From contig JAPKYZ010000092.1 in the NCBI GenBank assembly GCA_026394055.1, positions 1 through 64,000 of the forward strand: a stretch of DNA of 64,000 nucleotides, written 5' to 3'. This document shows, in pieces, positions 40,670 through 48,923 of this stretch. This DNA comes from Acidobacteriota bacterium. GTDB taxonomy: Bacteria; Acidobacteriota; Terriglobia; Bryobacterales; Bryobacteraceae. The position numbers were made by a program, and so were the translations under genes. The notes under the pieces were generated by a model. The model saw nothing but the letters and a program-made list of their open reading frames with translations, had not been told where the DNA came from and did no database searches. Position 1 is the stretch's first letter; each line of letters begins with the position of its first letter.

Positions 40670-42186
40670 GGTACAAACTCCTTATGACCCAATCTCTCGG
40701 CGCAGGTCTTCTCACCGGACGCCACACGCAACACCATCTCGAAAATCTCTTGGCCAATCGCGGCCACGGTTGATTCACCATCGGCGATCAAGCCGCCGTT
40801 GATGTCCATGTTGTCCTTCATCCGCTTGTACATGGGCGTATTGGTGGCGATCTTGATCACCGGAATGCTGGGGAAGCCAATCGCGCTGCCGCGGCCGGTG
40901 GTGAAGGCGATCAGGTTGCAGCCGCCCGCCGCCAAGCCCGTCAGCGACACCGGATCGTAGCCCGGCGTGTTCATAAAGACAAAACCCGAAGTCTTGATGC
41001 GTTCCGCGTAGTCGACCGCGTCGGCCATCATGGTGGCCCCCGCCTTGGTCATGGCCCCCAGCGACTTTTCGAGGATGTTCGACAAGCCGCCCTCTTTGTT
41101 GCCCGGCGACGGATTGTCGTTAAAGTTCGACCCCGGCCACTGGCGCAGGTAGGCACGGTAGCTCTCAATGAAGCTCAAGAAGCGCTCCGCCACCTCGCGG
41201 TTCCGGGCGCGCTCGACCAGCAGATGCTCGGCGCCGAAGCATTCGGTGGTCTCCGCCAGCACGGCCGCCCCGCCAATCTCGGCCAACCGGTCACTGCACC
41301 AGCCGAGAGCCGGGTTGGCGGTGATGCCGGAGAACGAATCCGATCCGCCGCAATTGAGGCCGAGAACGATCTTCGACGCCGGAACCTCCACCCGCTCTTC
41401 CTTGGACATGCGCTCCATCATGCCGCCGATGGCCTTGCGAGCGCTCTCGATCGCCGCCCGCGTGCCGCCTTCGCCCTGCAGCGTCATGCCCACCAGACGG
41501 TCAGTCCGCGGAGCGCCCTCGCCCAGGTAGTGGTCGATCTGGTTCACTTCGCAACCCAGGCCCAGGATGATGGCGCCGCCCACGTTGGGGTGGTTCAGCA
41601 CGCCGCCCAGGGTCCGCTGGAGCTGCACGGTGTCCGGCCCGATGGTGTGGCCGCAACCTTCGCCATGGGGAAACGCCACGACACCATCGACATTTGGCGG
41701 CAGCGTTTCATGACGGTAGCTTTCGGCGATCAGCTCCGCCGTGTGCGCCGCGCAATTGGAGGCCGCCACCACCGCGATATAGTTGCGCGTCCCGGCGCGG
41801 CCGTCTTCACGCAGATAGCCGCGGAAGGTGGGCATCACCGCCGGCGGGGCGGGGAAGGCGCGCTCTGTCGCCGGAAACTTGAATTCGGTGGCGTGATCTT
41901 CATAAGCCAGGTTGTGCGTATGGACGCGGTCGCCCGGGTGGATGGCGATCTTGGCGACGCCGATGTTCTGGCCGTAGCGGCGGATGTGCTCACCCGGCGC
42001 GACTTCGGCAATGGCCACTTTGTGGCCCATCGGGATCGATTCCTGGACCATCAACTCAACGCCCGCCACCTTCAATGCATCGCCTGCTTTCAAGGGGACG
42101 CGCGCGATCACCACGTTATCGAGCGCATTCAATTGAATCGCGGAATTTTCCGCGGTGGGCACCTTGGCTATGTCTACGAGGCTCAT
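40645..42186 (-). CDS. uxaA: UxaA-family altronate/galactarate-type dehydratase
   Basis: 513 residues, close to the about 495 of E. coli UxaA. An N-terminal SAF domain (DNVVIARVPLKAGDALKVAG, IPMGHKVAIAEVAPGEHIRR) precedes the catalytic region. Conserved stretches include NYIAVVAASNCAAHTAE, FPHGEGCGHTIG, ILGLGCEVNQID, GLNCGGSDSFSGITANPALG and TTGRGSAIGFPSIPVIKIA. Such enzymes dehydrate aldarates or aldonates (D-altronate to 2-keto-3-deoxygluconate) using iron. The exact substrate cannot be read from the sequence. Other sugar-acid genes lie at 50-52.6 kb. It overlaps the thioredoxin-fold gene by 25 bp. Confidence 0.85.
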   Translation of the reverse strand: MSLVDIAKVPTAENSAIQLNALDNVVIARVPLKAGDALKVAGVELMVQESIPMGHKVAIAEVAPGEHIRRYGQNIGVAKIAIHPGDRVHTHNLAYEDHATEFKFPATERAFPAPPAVMPTFRGYLREDGRAGTRNYIAVVAASNCAAHTAELIAESYRHETLPPNVDGVVAFPHGEGCGHTIGPDTVQLQRTLGGVLNHPNVGGAIILGLGCEVNQIDHYLGEGAPRTDRLVGMTLQGEGGTRAAIESARKAIGGMMERMSKEERVEVPASKIVLGLNCGGSDSFSGITANPALGWCSDRLAEIGGAAVLAETTECFGAEHLLVERARNREVAERFLSFIESYRAYLRQWPGSNFNDNPSPGNKEGGLSNILEKSLGAMTKAGATMMADAVDYAERIKTSGFVFMNTPGYDPVSLTGLAAGGCNLIAFTTGRGSAIGFPSIPVIKIATNTPMYKRMKDNMDINGGLIADGESTVAAIGQEIFEMVLRVASGEKTCAERLGHKEFVPWRIGPVL

Positions 42187-42267
42187 GAAACTCTTTCTGG
42201 AGTGAAAACTGCTGTGACTATCGTATCGGAATGCCGGTTGGCGTCCAAAGCCGGGGCCGACTGCCGC

Positions 42268-42801
42268 TCAGCGGACCAGGGCCGTTTCGGTGATCTGTTC
42301 GCCCGTATGCACGCGGAGCTTGCCGCCCTGCGAGTAGATCCAAATGCCGGCTCCTTGGGGTGCGGGGATCTGGCTGGGGCGGGAGACGACGGAGAACTTG
42401 CTCAGCTTCGCCGCTGTGTTCAGCTTCCCGATATGGATGTGCACTTGGCACTGGGTCCGGACCTTGTCTCCATTGTAGGCGACGGCCCAATTGTCACCCC
42501 AGAGGCTCTTGGCTTTGGCGATGGCCGCCGTCCACAGCTCCGTCCGCTCCTGGGCGGAGTAGTGGTCGAGCGTGTAGGCTCCCTTGGCGGTCTTGCGAGG
42601 CAGCGCCAGCGTCCGGTTCGCCTTCCGCGGGTTGATGTCCTTCAAAAAGAACACTGGCTCCGCCGTGGAGGCTTGCTTCACCGCCTCCTTGGTCAGCGAG
42701 CAGGTGCGCTCCTCCAAAGTGGCCGGTTGGTTGGGGTCGCACCCACAGGAGCGAATCGCATCTTGGGCCAGCCAGAGCAGCAGGCCAATTGTGGCAAACA
42801 T
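42268..42801 (-). CDS. Exported HIT-like protein (CDP-diacylglycerol pyrophosphatase-like)
   Basis: 177 residues with a hydrophobic N-terminus (MFATIGLLLWLAQDAIRSCG) that could be a signal or lipoprotein-like segment. FFLKDINPRKANRTLALPRK resembles the first HIT strand pair, and CQVHIHIGKL matches the H-x-H-x-H-type histidine motif found in HIT and Cdh-family hydrolases (as in QLHIHIS). This suggests a nucleotide or CDP-alcohol hydrolase outside the cytoplasm. Similarity is limited to these segments, so the family call is tentative. It lies 81 bp upstream of uxaA on the same strand. Confidence 0.6.
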   Translation of the reverse strand: MFATIGLLLWLAQDAIRSCGCDPNQPATLEERTCSLTKEAVKQASTAEPVFFLKDINPRKANRTLALPRKTAKGAYTLDHYSAQERTELWTAAIAKAKSLWGDNWAVAYNGDKVRTQCQVHIHIGKLNTAAKLSKFSVVSRPSQIPAPQGAGIWIYSQGGKLRVHTGEQITETALVR

Positions 42802-42838
42802 TAGTTGCTATTGTACGAGGATGCTGGTGCTCTATGGA

Positions 42839-43162
42839 CTACGCCACCCGTAACTCGGCTTCAGCCGTCTTTCGCGGGCCCACCACGATGTCCACATCCT
42901 GGCCCAACGCGACCAAGAAGCGCATCAAGCGCTCAACCGAATAGCCCCGGAACTGTCCCGCCAGCATTGCCGAAACCTTGGGCTGATCAATCCCCATCAA
43001 CTGGGCGGCCACCGCCTGAGTCAGCTGGCGTTCCTGGACGATCCGGCCGATCTTCGCCACCAGGCTGGCCTTAATGAGGTGCTCGCCCGCATCGGGAACT
43101 CCGAGGTCAGCAAACACATTACCCGAGCTCGGCTCTTGATCAAGACGTTTTCTTTGGGACAT
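42839..43162 (-). CDS. HigA-like XRE-family antitoxin
   Basis: 107 residues. The C-terminal half is a compact helix-turn-helix of the HigA/XRE class (RQLTQAVAAQLMGIDQPKVSAML, then FRGYSVERLMRFLVALGQDVDIVV). That last stretch is characteristic of antitoxins paired with Gp49/HigB-like toxins. The start overlaps the end of the toxin gene by 23 bp, giving the toxin-first order typical of this class. It is expected to neutralise the toxin and repress the pair. Confidence 0.85.
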   Translation of the reverse strand: MSQRKRLDQEPSSGNVFADLGVPDAGEHLIKASLVAKIGRIVQERQLTQAVAAQLMGIDQPKVSAMLAGQFRGYSVERLMRFLVALGQDVDIVVGPRKTAEAELRVA

Positions 43163-43496
43163 TCTTTACCTGCAAAAGTAACTGTTGAAGGCGCTTGCGC
43201 ACCAGATCGATCTCACGCTTCGGCGTGCCGATGCCGGTATTCGACTTCTTCTGAAAAGCGTGGAGCACGTAAATAGCTTCGCCAACTGAAACGGTGTAAA
43301 CCGCGCGATAGGTTCCACTCGGATCACGAGCTGAAATCTCAAGGACTCCCGCTCCAAGCCCATGCAGCGGCTTGGCATGCTGCCCCATATCACCCAATTG
43401 CGCCAAATAAAGGCCATACCCGATCTCATCGCAAACCGTGGCCGGAAATTGCTTAACCGTCGATCGAGTGTCAGCCATCCAAACCAGATCTTTCAT
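43140..43496 (-). CDS. HigB/RelE-like toxin (phage Gp49-like)
   Basis: 118 residues from the ATG at 43496, where the domain starts (MKDLVWMADTRSTVKQFP). A longer open frame to 43589 adds residues unlike the family. Family features are VCDEIGYGLYLAQLG, AKPLHGLGAGVLEI and TYRAVYTVSVGEAIYVLHAFQKKSNTGIGTP, the common core of the DUF891/Gp49 group ending in an FxKKSxxT motif. These toxins cleave mRNA on the ribosome. Paired with the overlapping antitoxin at 42839. Confidence 0.87.
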   Translation of the reverse strand: MKDLVWMADTRSTVKQFPATVCDEIGYGLYLAQLGDMGQHAKPLHGLGAGVLEISARDPSGTYRAVYTVSVGEAIYVLHAFQKKSNTGIGTPKREIDLVRKRLQQLLLQVKNVPKKTS

Positions 43497-43583
43497 TCGG
43501 TGGACATGCCCATAATGGCATATCTCAAAGCCGCCGTCGATCCACCCAGAAACCGCCCAAACAAGAAATTGCATCATAGAACC

Positions 43584-44369
43584 ATGCACTTCTCCCGATC
43601 CGTCAGACCCTGGACCCTTTGGGGGCTACTCCTGCCCGCCACACTCGCCGCCGTGGATCTCCCGAAACAGTACAACTGCCGGCAGACCGCAACGCCAGTG
43701 CTGATTGACGGCAAGTTGAACGACCCCTCGTGGCGCGATGCGGCGTGGACGGACCTGTTTGTCGATATCGAAGGCGACCGGAAACCGCGGCCCCGCCTGC
43801 GAACTCGCGCCAAGATGACGTGGGACGAGCGCTATTTCTACATCGCCGCCGAGCTCGAAGAACCCGATGTCTGGGGAACGCTGACCAAGCACGATTCGGT
43901 CATCTTCCAGGACAACGATTTTGAAGTCTTCATCGACCCGGACGGCGACACGCGCGAATACTACGAGTTCGAGATCAACGCCCTCAACACCACCTGGGAC
44001 CTCTTCCTGCCCCGCAAGTACAAAGAGGGCGGCAAGGCTGCCAATTCCTGGGAGATCCCCGGCCTGCAGTCCGCGGTGCACGTCGCCGGCACGCTGAATG
44101 ACCCGCGCCGCAAGGACAAGCGCTGGACCGTCGAGATTGCCATGCCCTGGGCCGCCCTGGCCCAATACGCCCACAAACCGGCCCCTCCCCAGCCCGGCGA
44201 TGAATGGCGGGTGAACTTCTCACGCGTCGAATGGCAGCACCGTGTCGTGAACGGCAAGTACGAGAAAGTGCCCGGCACCAAGGAAGACAACTGGGTCTGG
44301 TCCCCGCAAGGTGTCATCGATATGCACCAGCCGGACAAGTGGGGTGTGGTGCGTTTTGTGAAGAAGTGA
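43584..44369 (+). CDS. Exported carbohydrate-binding family 9-like protein
   Basis: 261 residues from the ATG at 43584. The frame is open to 43362, but that part overlaps the toxin gene. A signal peptide (about 1-22) is followed by a single CBM9-1-like domain. Recognisable segments are PVLIDGKLNDPSWRDAAW, AKMTWDERYFYIAAELEEPD, NDFEVFIDPDGDTREYYEFE and WTVEIAMPWAAL. These match the CBM9 family attached to xylanases and found as stand-alone proteins in Acidobacteria and Bacteroidetes. No catalytic domain is fused. It probably binds sugar ends at the cell surface. Confidence 0.85.
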   Translation: MHFSRSVRPWTLWGLLLPATLAAVDLPKQYNCRQTATPVLIDGKLNDPSWRDAAWTDLFVDIEGDRKPRPRLRTRAKMTWDERYFYIAAELEEPDVWGTLTKHDSVIFQDNDFEVFIDPDGDTREYYEFEINALNTTWDLFLPRKYKEGGKAANSWEIPGLQSAVHVAGTLNDPRRKDKRWTVEIAMPWAALAQYAHKPAPPQPGDEWRVNFSRVEWQHRVVNGKYEKVPGTKEDNWVWSPQGVIDMHQPDKWGVVRFVKK

Positions 44370-44377
44370 GGGCCGAC

Positions 44378-44890
44378 TTAACGGGCCTTCAGTTTCTCAC
44401 CGAGGAGCAAACCGGTCAGAAACACCCGGCCAGCTTCCGTTTCCCGGACCTTGCTCCATAGGCCGACAGCTATCTTGGCGTTCTTGAGCTTTTCTAAGGC
44501 GTCTTTCGGTTGTGCAACCCAGCCAGAGTCGTAATCGGCTTTCTGGCGCGCTTCGTAGAGTCCACGGACCAGCGTAGCCATCTCCCTCAGTTCAGGCGCA
44601 ACCTCAGGTAATACACCCTTCTCGAAAAGATGTTCCGGGAGACTGGCTCTTGGATCTTTCTTTGACTCCGGAGAAATCGCAATGGCAATGTTCTTTAAGG
44701 TCTTATGATCAACCACCCGGGGAAGCCGTTTCTTCATGTACTGCCCACAGGCGATCAACTCACCGACGTCGCTCAACAACATTTGAAAGACCGCGTAATA
44801 GGCCGTCGAGATCGACCGCCTCCAGTGCGCGTCAGTACTGCCCGCAGCCAGATCCGTCGCCACCAGCAAGAGTTCTTCCGTGCTGATCAT
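44378..44890 (-). CDS. HEPN-like domain protein
   Basis: 170 residues, all-helical. The stretch HWRRSISTAYYAVFQMLLSD resembles the HEPN helix RxxxSRAYYAxFH, and RQKADYDSG matches the RxxADY element seen in many HEPN proteins. HEPN domains are RNases or RNA-binding partners in defence and toxin systems. The canonical RxxxxH catalytic motif is not evident, so it may be non-catalytic. The start overlaps the stop of the gene upstream by 4 bp (ATGA), so the two form a unit. Confidence 0.7.
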   Translation of the reverse strand: MISTEELLLVATDLAAGSTDAHWRRSISTAYYAVFQMLLSDVGELIACGQYMKKRLPRVVDHKTLKNIAIAISPESKKDPRASLPEHLFEKGVLPEVAPELREMATLVRGLYEARQKADYDSGWVAQPKDALEKLKNAKIAVGLWSKVRETEAGRVFLTGLLLGEKLKAR

Positions 44891-45243
44891 TCAATTGAGG
44901 AAGGCCAATTTGAACCGCGCGTAGAGAACGTCTCTTGGGAATGTACTTCGTAGTAGGGAAAGCGGCCGAGACCCTTCTCAAAGATCGCCGCCGAGAGCCC
45001 GCGCGTTAACTCAGCAGCCCGGTCACCCCATTGGTCGTTCGGAAGATCGTCGTCAGGGAAGACTACTGTAAGGAAAACGGAAGGTTCACCGCCCCAGTCT
45101 TCTCCAAAAGCCATCAGGATCCGCACACCGGGATACCGTTGTTTGACGGGAGCGATCGCTTGCCGGTAGTCATCGAGGGTCTCTTCCACGCCGGTCATAA
45201 CGTCATCATAACGTGCCTCGGCGCCCCAACTGTTGGCTCTCAT
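44887..45243 (-). CDS. Hypothetical partner of the HEPN-like protein
   Basis: 118 residues if started at the ATG 45243. An ATG at 45198 (MTGVEETLDDYRQAI) is equally possible, and no start has a strong ribosome binding site. It is soluble and acidic, with an alpha/beta look (VRILMAFGEDWGGEPSVFLT, VFPDDDLPNDQWGDRAAELT). It is not a nucleotidyltransferase of the MNT type, since the GSxxxG...DxD motif is missing. It overlaps the HEPN-like gene (ATGA). Family unknown. Confidence 0.55.
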   Translation of the reverse strand: MRANSWGAEARYDDVMTGVEETLDDYRQAIAPVKQRYPGVRILMAFGEDWGGEPSVFLTVVFPDDDLPNDQWGDRAAELTRGLSAAIFEKGLGRFPYYEVHSQETFSTRGSNWPSSIE

Positions 45244-45300
45244 TGAGATGGGCAGCAATGTTGGCCGCAGAGCTCCGCCCAATCAGCTACCGTGGAGAAG

Positions 45301-45735
45301 ATGAAGATCGCTGGAACCTTTACTCTCCCCGTTGGAGCCGCGCGCGCCTACGCTGCCTTGCAGGACCCGAACCTCCTGGTGCAGTGCATGCCGGGGGCCG
45401 AAAAGCTGGAGCTGGTCGGGCCGGATGAGTACTCCATGAAGATGAAAATGGCGCTCGCCGCACTGTCGGGGCTGTTTGATGGCAAGGTAAAGATCACCAA
45501 TCAGAACCCGCACTCCAGCTTCACCCTGATGGTGGAGGGCCAGGGCAAGATCGGCTTCATGAAAGGCACCGGCAACGTCACACTCAAGACGTTGACTGAG
45601 GCGTCCACCGAAGTACTCTACGAGGGCGACGTCAACGTCGGCGGCACCATTGCCGCGGTCGGTTCGCGGTTGATTGATTCCACGTCGAAGATGATGATCA
45701 AGCGCTTCTTTGAGAAGCTGGCGACGCTGATCTAG
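45301..45735 (+). CDS. CoxG-like SRPBCC family protein
   Basis: 144 residues from the ATG at 45301; a GTG at 45292 is in frame. Family features of CO dehydrogenase subunit G are clear: a start MKIAGTFTLPVGAARAYAAL, the DPNLLVQCMPGAEKLELVG stretch, YSMKMKMALAALSGLFDGKV and a GDVNVGGTIAAVGSRLID end. CoxG binds lipids or hydrophobic ligands and helps anchor CO dehydrogenase in carboxydotrophs. No CO dehydrogenase genes are nearby, so here it is a solitary member of unknown role. The length is typical of a single SRPBCC domain. Confidence 0.82.
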   Translation: MKIAGTFTLPVGAARAYAALQDPNLLVQCMPGAEKLELVGPDEYSMKMKMALAALSGLFDGKVKITNQNPHSSFTLMVEGQGKIGFMKGTGNVTLKTLTEASTEVLYEGDVNVGGTIAAVGSRLIDSTSKMMIKRFFEKLATLI

Positions 45736-45744
45736 AGCGCCGCC

Positions 45745-46662
45745 TCAGTCCGGCAACGGCGCGACGACAATCATTTCGAATGGCAGGGGACCGCTAAAGG
45801 TCTTGGTGCCCTTTAAGGTGGCGGCGATCGCCGAGACCTCGCCAAGATTCACCCTCGGGATGGCGAGCACCTTCATCCGGTCGCTCGCGCCAAGATTCTT
45901 GATCGCCTGGGCCGCGGAGGTTCCTTCCACGGCCACTAGCCGGACTGGGTTGACGTTCACCCTCTCCTCCGCATTGTCGAAACCGAAGACGTCCACCAGC
46001 ACAAACACCGTTTGATTGTCGGCGCCCTTGCTCCATTTGCCGCGCCGCTGGATGGTGAACTGGGCGTGGTTGAACCCCGCGTTGGGCGTGATGATGTTGA
46101 TGGCCGTGCCGCTGACGGCAATCTGGCATTTGATCTTCTGGTAAGCCTCAAAGGCGCGCTCCGCCTCGTAGGCGGTGTAGCCCGGGATGGGCTTGAAGGA
46201 GGCCAAAGTGTCGACTCCTCCCACCGAGGTGATGGGGTGGATCTCGAAAACGTGATCGGGATTGGTGGTAGTCAGCACCGGAATCGCTTGCCCCTGCACC
46301 TGATCCTTGGTCCCGGCATGTTCAAACCAGAGACGCCAGACGCCCGTCAAGGGGATGGCCGCCTGACCCACTGCATTGGCGATCGCCTTCATGGCCGCCG
46401 GTTGAGCCTTGGCATTGGTCAGCTCGACCACCAGCGGCAAGCGGATGGTGTTGTCCCGCCCGGCCGCATGGATATCTCCATCATCGCCACCCTTAATGGC
46501 CGGGTGCGGACGGGACAGCGTCTTGTCCACCTGAAACTGGGTGGTGATGAGAGCCCGGTTCTTGTGGGTCTCCACAAACTTCTTACTCACCCAGAGCGAT
46601 CCCGCGCTCGCGGAGCTCCAGGCCAAAATGAGGAAGCCGGCTAGGGCACGTGCGGGAGTCAT
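45745..46662 (-). CDS. Hypothetical exported protein
   Basis: 305 residues with a signal peptide (MTPARALAGFLILAWSSASA). The mature part is beta-rich and not recognised. It contains a hydrophobic stretch near FAIKGG-like loops and a long region rich in Val and Ala (NQTVFVLVDVFGFDNAEERV). No catalytic motif is evident. It overlaps the membrane-protein gene upstream by 4 bp (ATGA), so the two probably form one functional unit at the membrane. Confidence 0.6.
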   Translation of the reverse strand: MTPARALAGFLILAWSSASAGSLWVSKKFVETHKNRALITTQFQVDKTLSRPHPAIKGGDDGDIHAAGRDNTIRLPLVVELTNAKAQPAAMKAIANAVGQAAIPLTGVWRLWFEHAGTKDQVQGQAIPVLTTTNPDHVFEIHPITSVGGVDTLASFKPIPGYTAYEAERAFEAYQKIKCQIAVSGTAINIITPNAGFNHAQFTIQRRGKWSKGADNQTVFVLVDVFGFDNAEERVNVNPVRLVAVEGTSAAQAIKNLGASDRMKVLAIPRVNLGEVSAIAATLKGTKTFSGPLPFEMIVVAPLPD

Positions 46663-47609
46663 GCGGCGGGTGCCTCCTTCTTGGCGCCCTCGGCGTCAGC
46701 CGGCCTCTTGCCAGCGTTGCGCAGGTTGATCAGCTTGTTCAGCACATCAAACCAGAACGGAGCGCCCAACGAGACCGCAATCGCGCCAACCAGCCAGCCG
46801 GGCAGGTGACGGGCCAACTCCAGCCACGGCTTCTCTTCCTCCCAAATCGGTCTCTTCCACCCCAGCAGCTGCCCCAGCAATTGTTGTTCATCCAGACTCA
46901 AGGCGTTGGCGCTGTTCTCGGCCACGTCCGGCTTCAACGGATCATTCTCGTCCCGGTACTCCACGGTGGCGGTGGGCCGGGGCATAGCCGCCCGCTTCTC
47001 GGCCATCGACACCACCGTGGCGCGCAAGGCGGAGTTCTGCCAGAGCTTGGTGGCGATCTCAATGGCATCGGCGTTGGTGCCCACCACAACGATGGTGGCA
47101 ATGCCGATGGCGTAGGCCTGGGCCTGCCGCTTGAACCATCCCGACGCCCGGTCCATCAAGGCGTTGTACCAGCTCTCGATATTGGCCTGGGCCTTCTTCA
47201 AGTCGCCACCGGCGGTGGCCAGCAACGCCACCAGCGCCTTCTTCACCTCGCCCTCCGGCAGATTCTGTACGCCCGTCTGGAAGTCGGCGAAGGTGATCTC
47301 TCCCTGTATGTTGGGGGTGGCCATGTCCAGGATGGCCGTCGTAAAAGTGGAGGGCGCCAGGTAGGAGGGAGCAGGGATGCCGTTGCGGACGCTCGCCACC
47401 AGGGGGTGCTGCTGGAACGCCTCAAAAAAGGTCTTCCCGGCGTAGGGCTGATTGCTCAGCAGTGACATCAACGCCTTCTCCAGCGTCTTCGAGCGGAGTT
47501 TCAGCCAATAGCTGAGCAGCCACTCATTAACCGCCGTGCACAATAGCCCCAGCAGCAGGAAAACAAACACCAGACCAATCGCGACATCCAAAACCGGCGA
47601 GCCAAACAT
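46659..47609 (-). CDS. Membrane protein with three predicted helices, function unknown
   Basis: 316 residues. An N-terminal membrane segment (LDVAIGLVFVFLLLGLLCTA), a second at about 170 (YAIGIATIVVVGTNA) and a third near 270 (GWLVGAIAVSLGAPFWFDVL), with long soluble regions between. The conserved-looking N-terminus (ININEWLL-like NEWLLSYWLKLRSKTLEKAL) and the C-terminal APFWFDVLNKLINLRN are reminiscent of a family of uncharacterised membrane proteins in Cyanobacteria and Proteobacteria. Coupled by ATGA overlap to the exported protein gene. Confidence 0.6.
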   Translation of the reverse strand: MFGSPVLDVAIGLVFVFLLLGLLCTAVNEWLLSYWLKLRSKTLEKALMSLLSNQPYAGKTFFEAFQQHPLVASVRNGIPAPSYLAPSTFTTAILDMATPNIQGEITFADFQTGVQNLPEGEVKKALVALLATAGGDLKKAQANIESWYNALMDRASGWFKRQAQAYAIGIATIVVVGTNADAIEIATKLWQNSALRATVVSMAEKRAAMPRPTATVEYRDENDPLKPDVAENSANALSLDEQQLLGQLLGWKRPIWEEEKPWLELARHLPGWLVGAIAVSLGAPFWFDVLNKLINLRNAGKRPADAEGAKKEAPAA

Positions 47610-47734
47610 GACCGTCCTCCTTACACCAGCCCTTCCATATGTGCTGGCATACTACCACTAGCGCGCAAAGCGAAGGCCAGGGGACATGGGAGAGCTGCGA
47701 AATTCGACGAATCTGCCGGCGGGTCTGACGAAGA

Positions 47735-48904
47735 CTATTCGCCGGTCAGCAACTTGATGTCGGCGGCCAGCTTGGCCACGACGTCTGGATCGTTCGAGTC
47801 GTAGAAGCCGCGGATGCGCAGCTCTTGGTCGACCAACACAACCCGGGTGGAATGGTTCAGCGATGAATCCATTTCGCCCAACTTAAACGCATCCTGGCGC
47901 ACGCGCTTCAAATCGGCCGGATCACCGGTGAGAAACGTCCAGCGCCCAGGCTGTGCGCCGTAGCGCTTGCCATAGGCCGCGAGCACGGGGGGAAGGTCAT
48001 TCGCCGGATCGACCGTGAACGAAACCATCTTAACCGCCGTTGGGGTTGCCGCCTGCACCTTCGACATCAATGTCGACAGTCGCGGGCACGGGCCGGTGCA
48101 TTCGGTGAAGATGAAGTCCGCCACCCAGACATGACCCTTTAGGGCGTTGCTCGAAAAAGCTTGCCCTTGCTCATTGGTGAAGGCAAACTGCGGAACGGCG
48201 TAGAGGTCCGGCAGGGTGCGCGAGGCCGTTTTGCCGGTGGCGGTGCAGCCAGCCAGCAGTGCGACATAGAGCAGCGGCAGATACATCACACTGGTCAACA
48301 ACACGCTCCGCGCGCCCTTGGTCCGCATCTGGGAGCTCGCATAGACAAACCAACCGCCCAGACCCAGTGCCATCGCAAAGTAGAGCCAGCCCGTCATCGA
48401 CAACGCCACCGGCAGCAAACTCACCGGCACCAGAGCCAGCGCCGCCGCCGCAAAGCCCATCAACGGAGGCATCGCACCGGGCACCGCGCCGACCGTGGTC
48501 GAATGCGGGGAGCGCTGCTTTAACGGCGTGTAGATGAACAAGTAGGTGGATAGCGTGAACAGGCCCAGGTTGGCCGTCAGCCAGTTGGTGCCCCAACCCA
48601 ACTCAAGGTAACCAGCCAGCGACAACGCCACACCGAACCAGAATGCTCCCACCGAACTAATCTGACCCGAAGGCAACGGGCGCAATTTGGTGCGCATCAT
48701 CTTGCCATCGGCAACCCGCTCGTACCATTGGTTCAAGGCCGCAGTGCCGGACGTCATCAGACCGGTGCCCACCAGCATGTGCAGCAGCACCATCCAATCA
48801 AAGGTGACCCCCAACTGGCGCAGGCCAAAAAAGTAACCAATGCCCGTGCTCATCAAAATGAGCCAGGTGATCCGCGGCTTGGTCAGTTCAATGTAGGGTT
48901 TCAT
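47735..48904 (-). CDS. Fused CtaB-like (protoheme IX farnesyltransferase) and SCO1/SenC protein with internal CtaB deletion
   Basis: 389 residues from the ATG at 48904. An open frame to 48973 overlaps ctaA. Residues 1-220 are CtaB-like with six or seven membrane helices. The first prenyl-binding motif is present (NQWYERVADGKMMRTKLRPL, residues 58-77), as are TVGAVPGAMPPLMG and the last two helices. The family's central segment with its second conserved motif (W..PHF..L....DY...G.PM.P) is absent between residues about 152 and 157. A cysteine-containing LLAGCTATG joins to an SCO domain with CTGPC (Cys269, Cys273) and His in LNHSTRVVLVD. SCO proteins deliver copper to cytochrome oxidase. Confidence 0.82.
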   Translation of the reverse strand: MKPYIELTKPRITWLILMSTGIGYFFGLRQLGVTFDWMVLLHMLVGTGLMTSGTAALNQWYERVADGKMMRTKLRPLPSGQISSVGAFWFGVALSLAGYLELGWGTNWLTANLGLFTLSTYLFIYTPLKQRSPHSTTVGAVPGAMPPLMGFAAAALALVPVSLLPVALSMTGWLYFAMALGLGGWFVYASSQMRTKGARSVLLTSVMYLPLLYVALLAGCTATGKTASRTLPDLYAVPQFAFTNEQGQAFSSNALKGHVWVADFIFTECTGPCPRLSTLMSKVQAATPTAVKMVSFTVDPANDLPPVLAAYGKRYGAQPGRWTFLTGDPADLKRVRQDAFKLGEMDSSLNHSTRVVLVDQELRIRGFYDSNDPDVVAKLAADIKLLTGE

Positions 48905-48923
48905 GGAGAAAGTGCAGCCGGCG

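Noticed and set aside
41224..42804. 526-residue open frame antisense to uxaA and the HIT-like gene
   Set aside because: The uxaA frame has strong family motifs; the antisense one has none.
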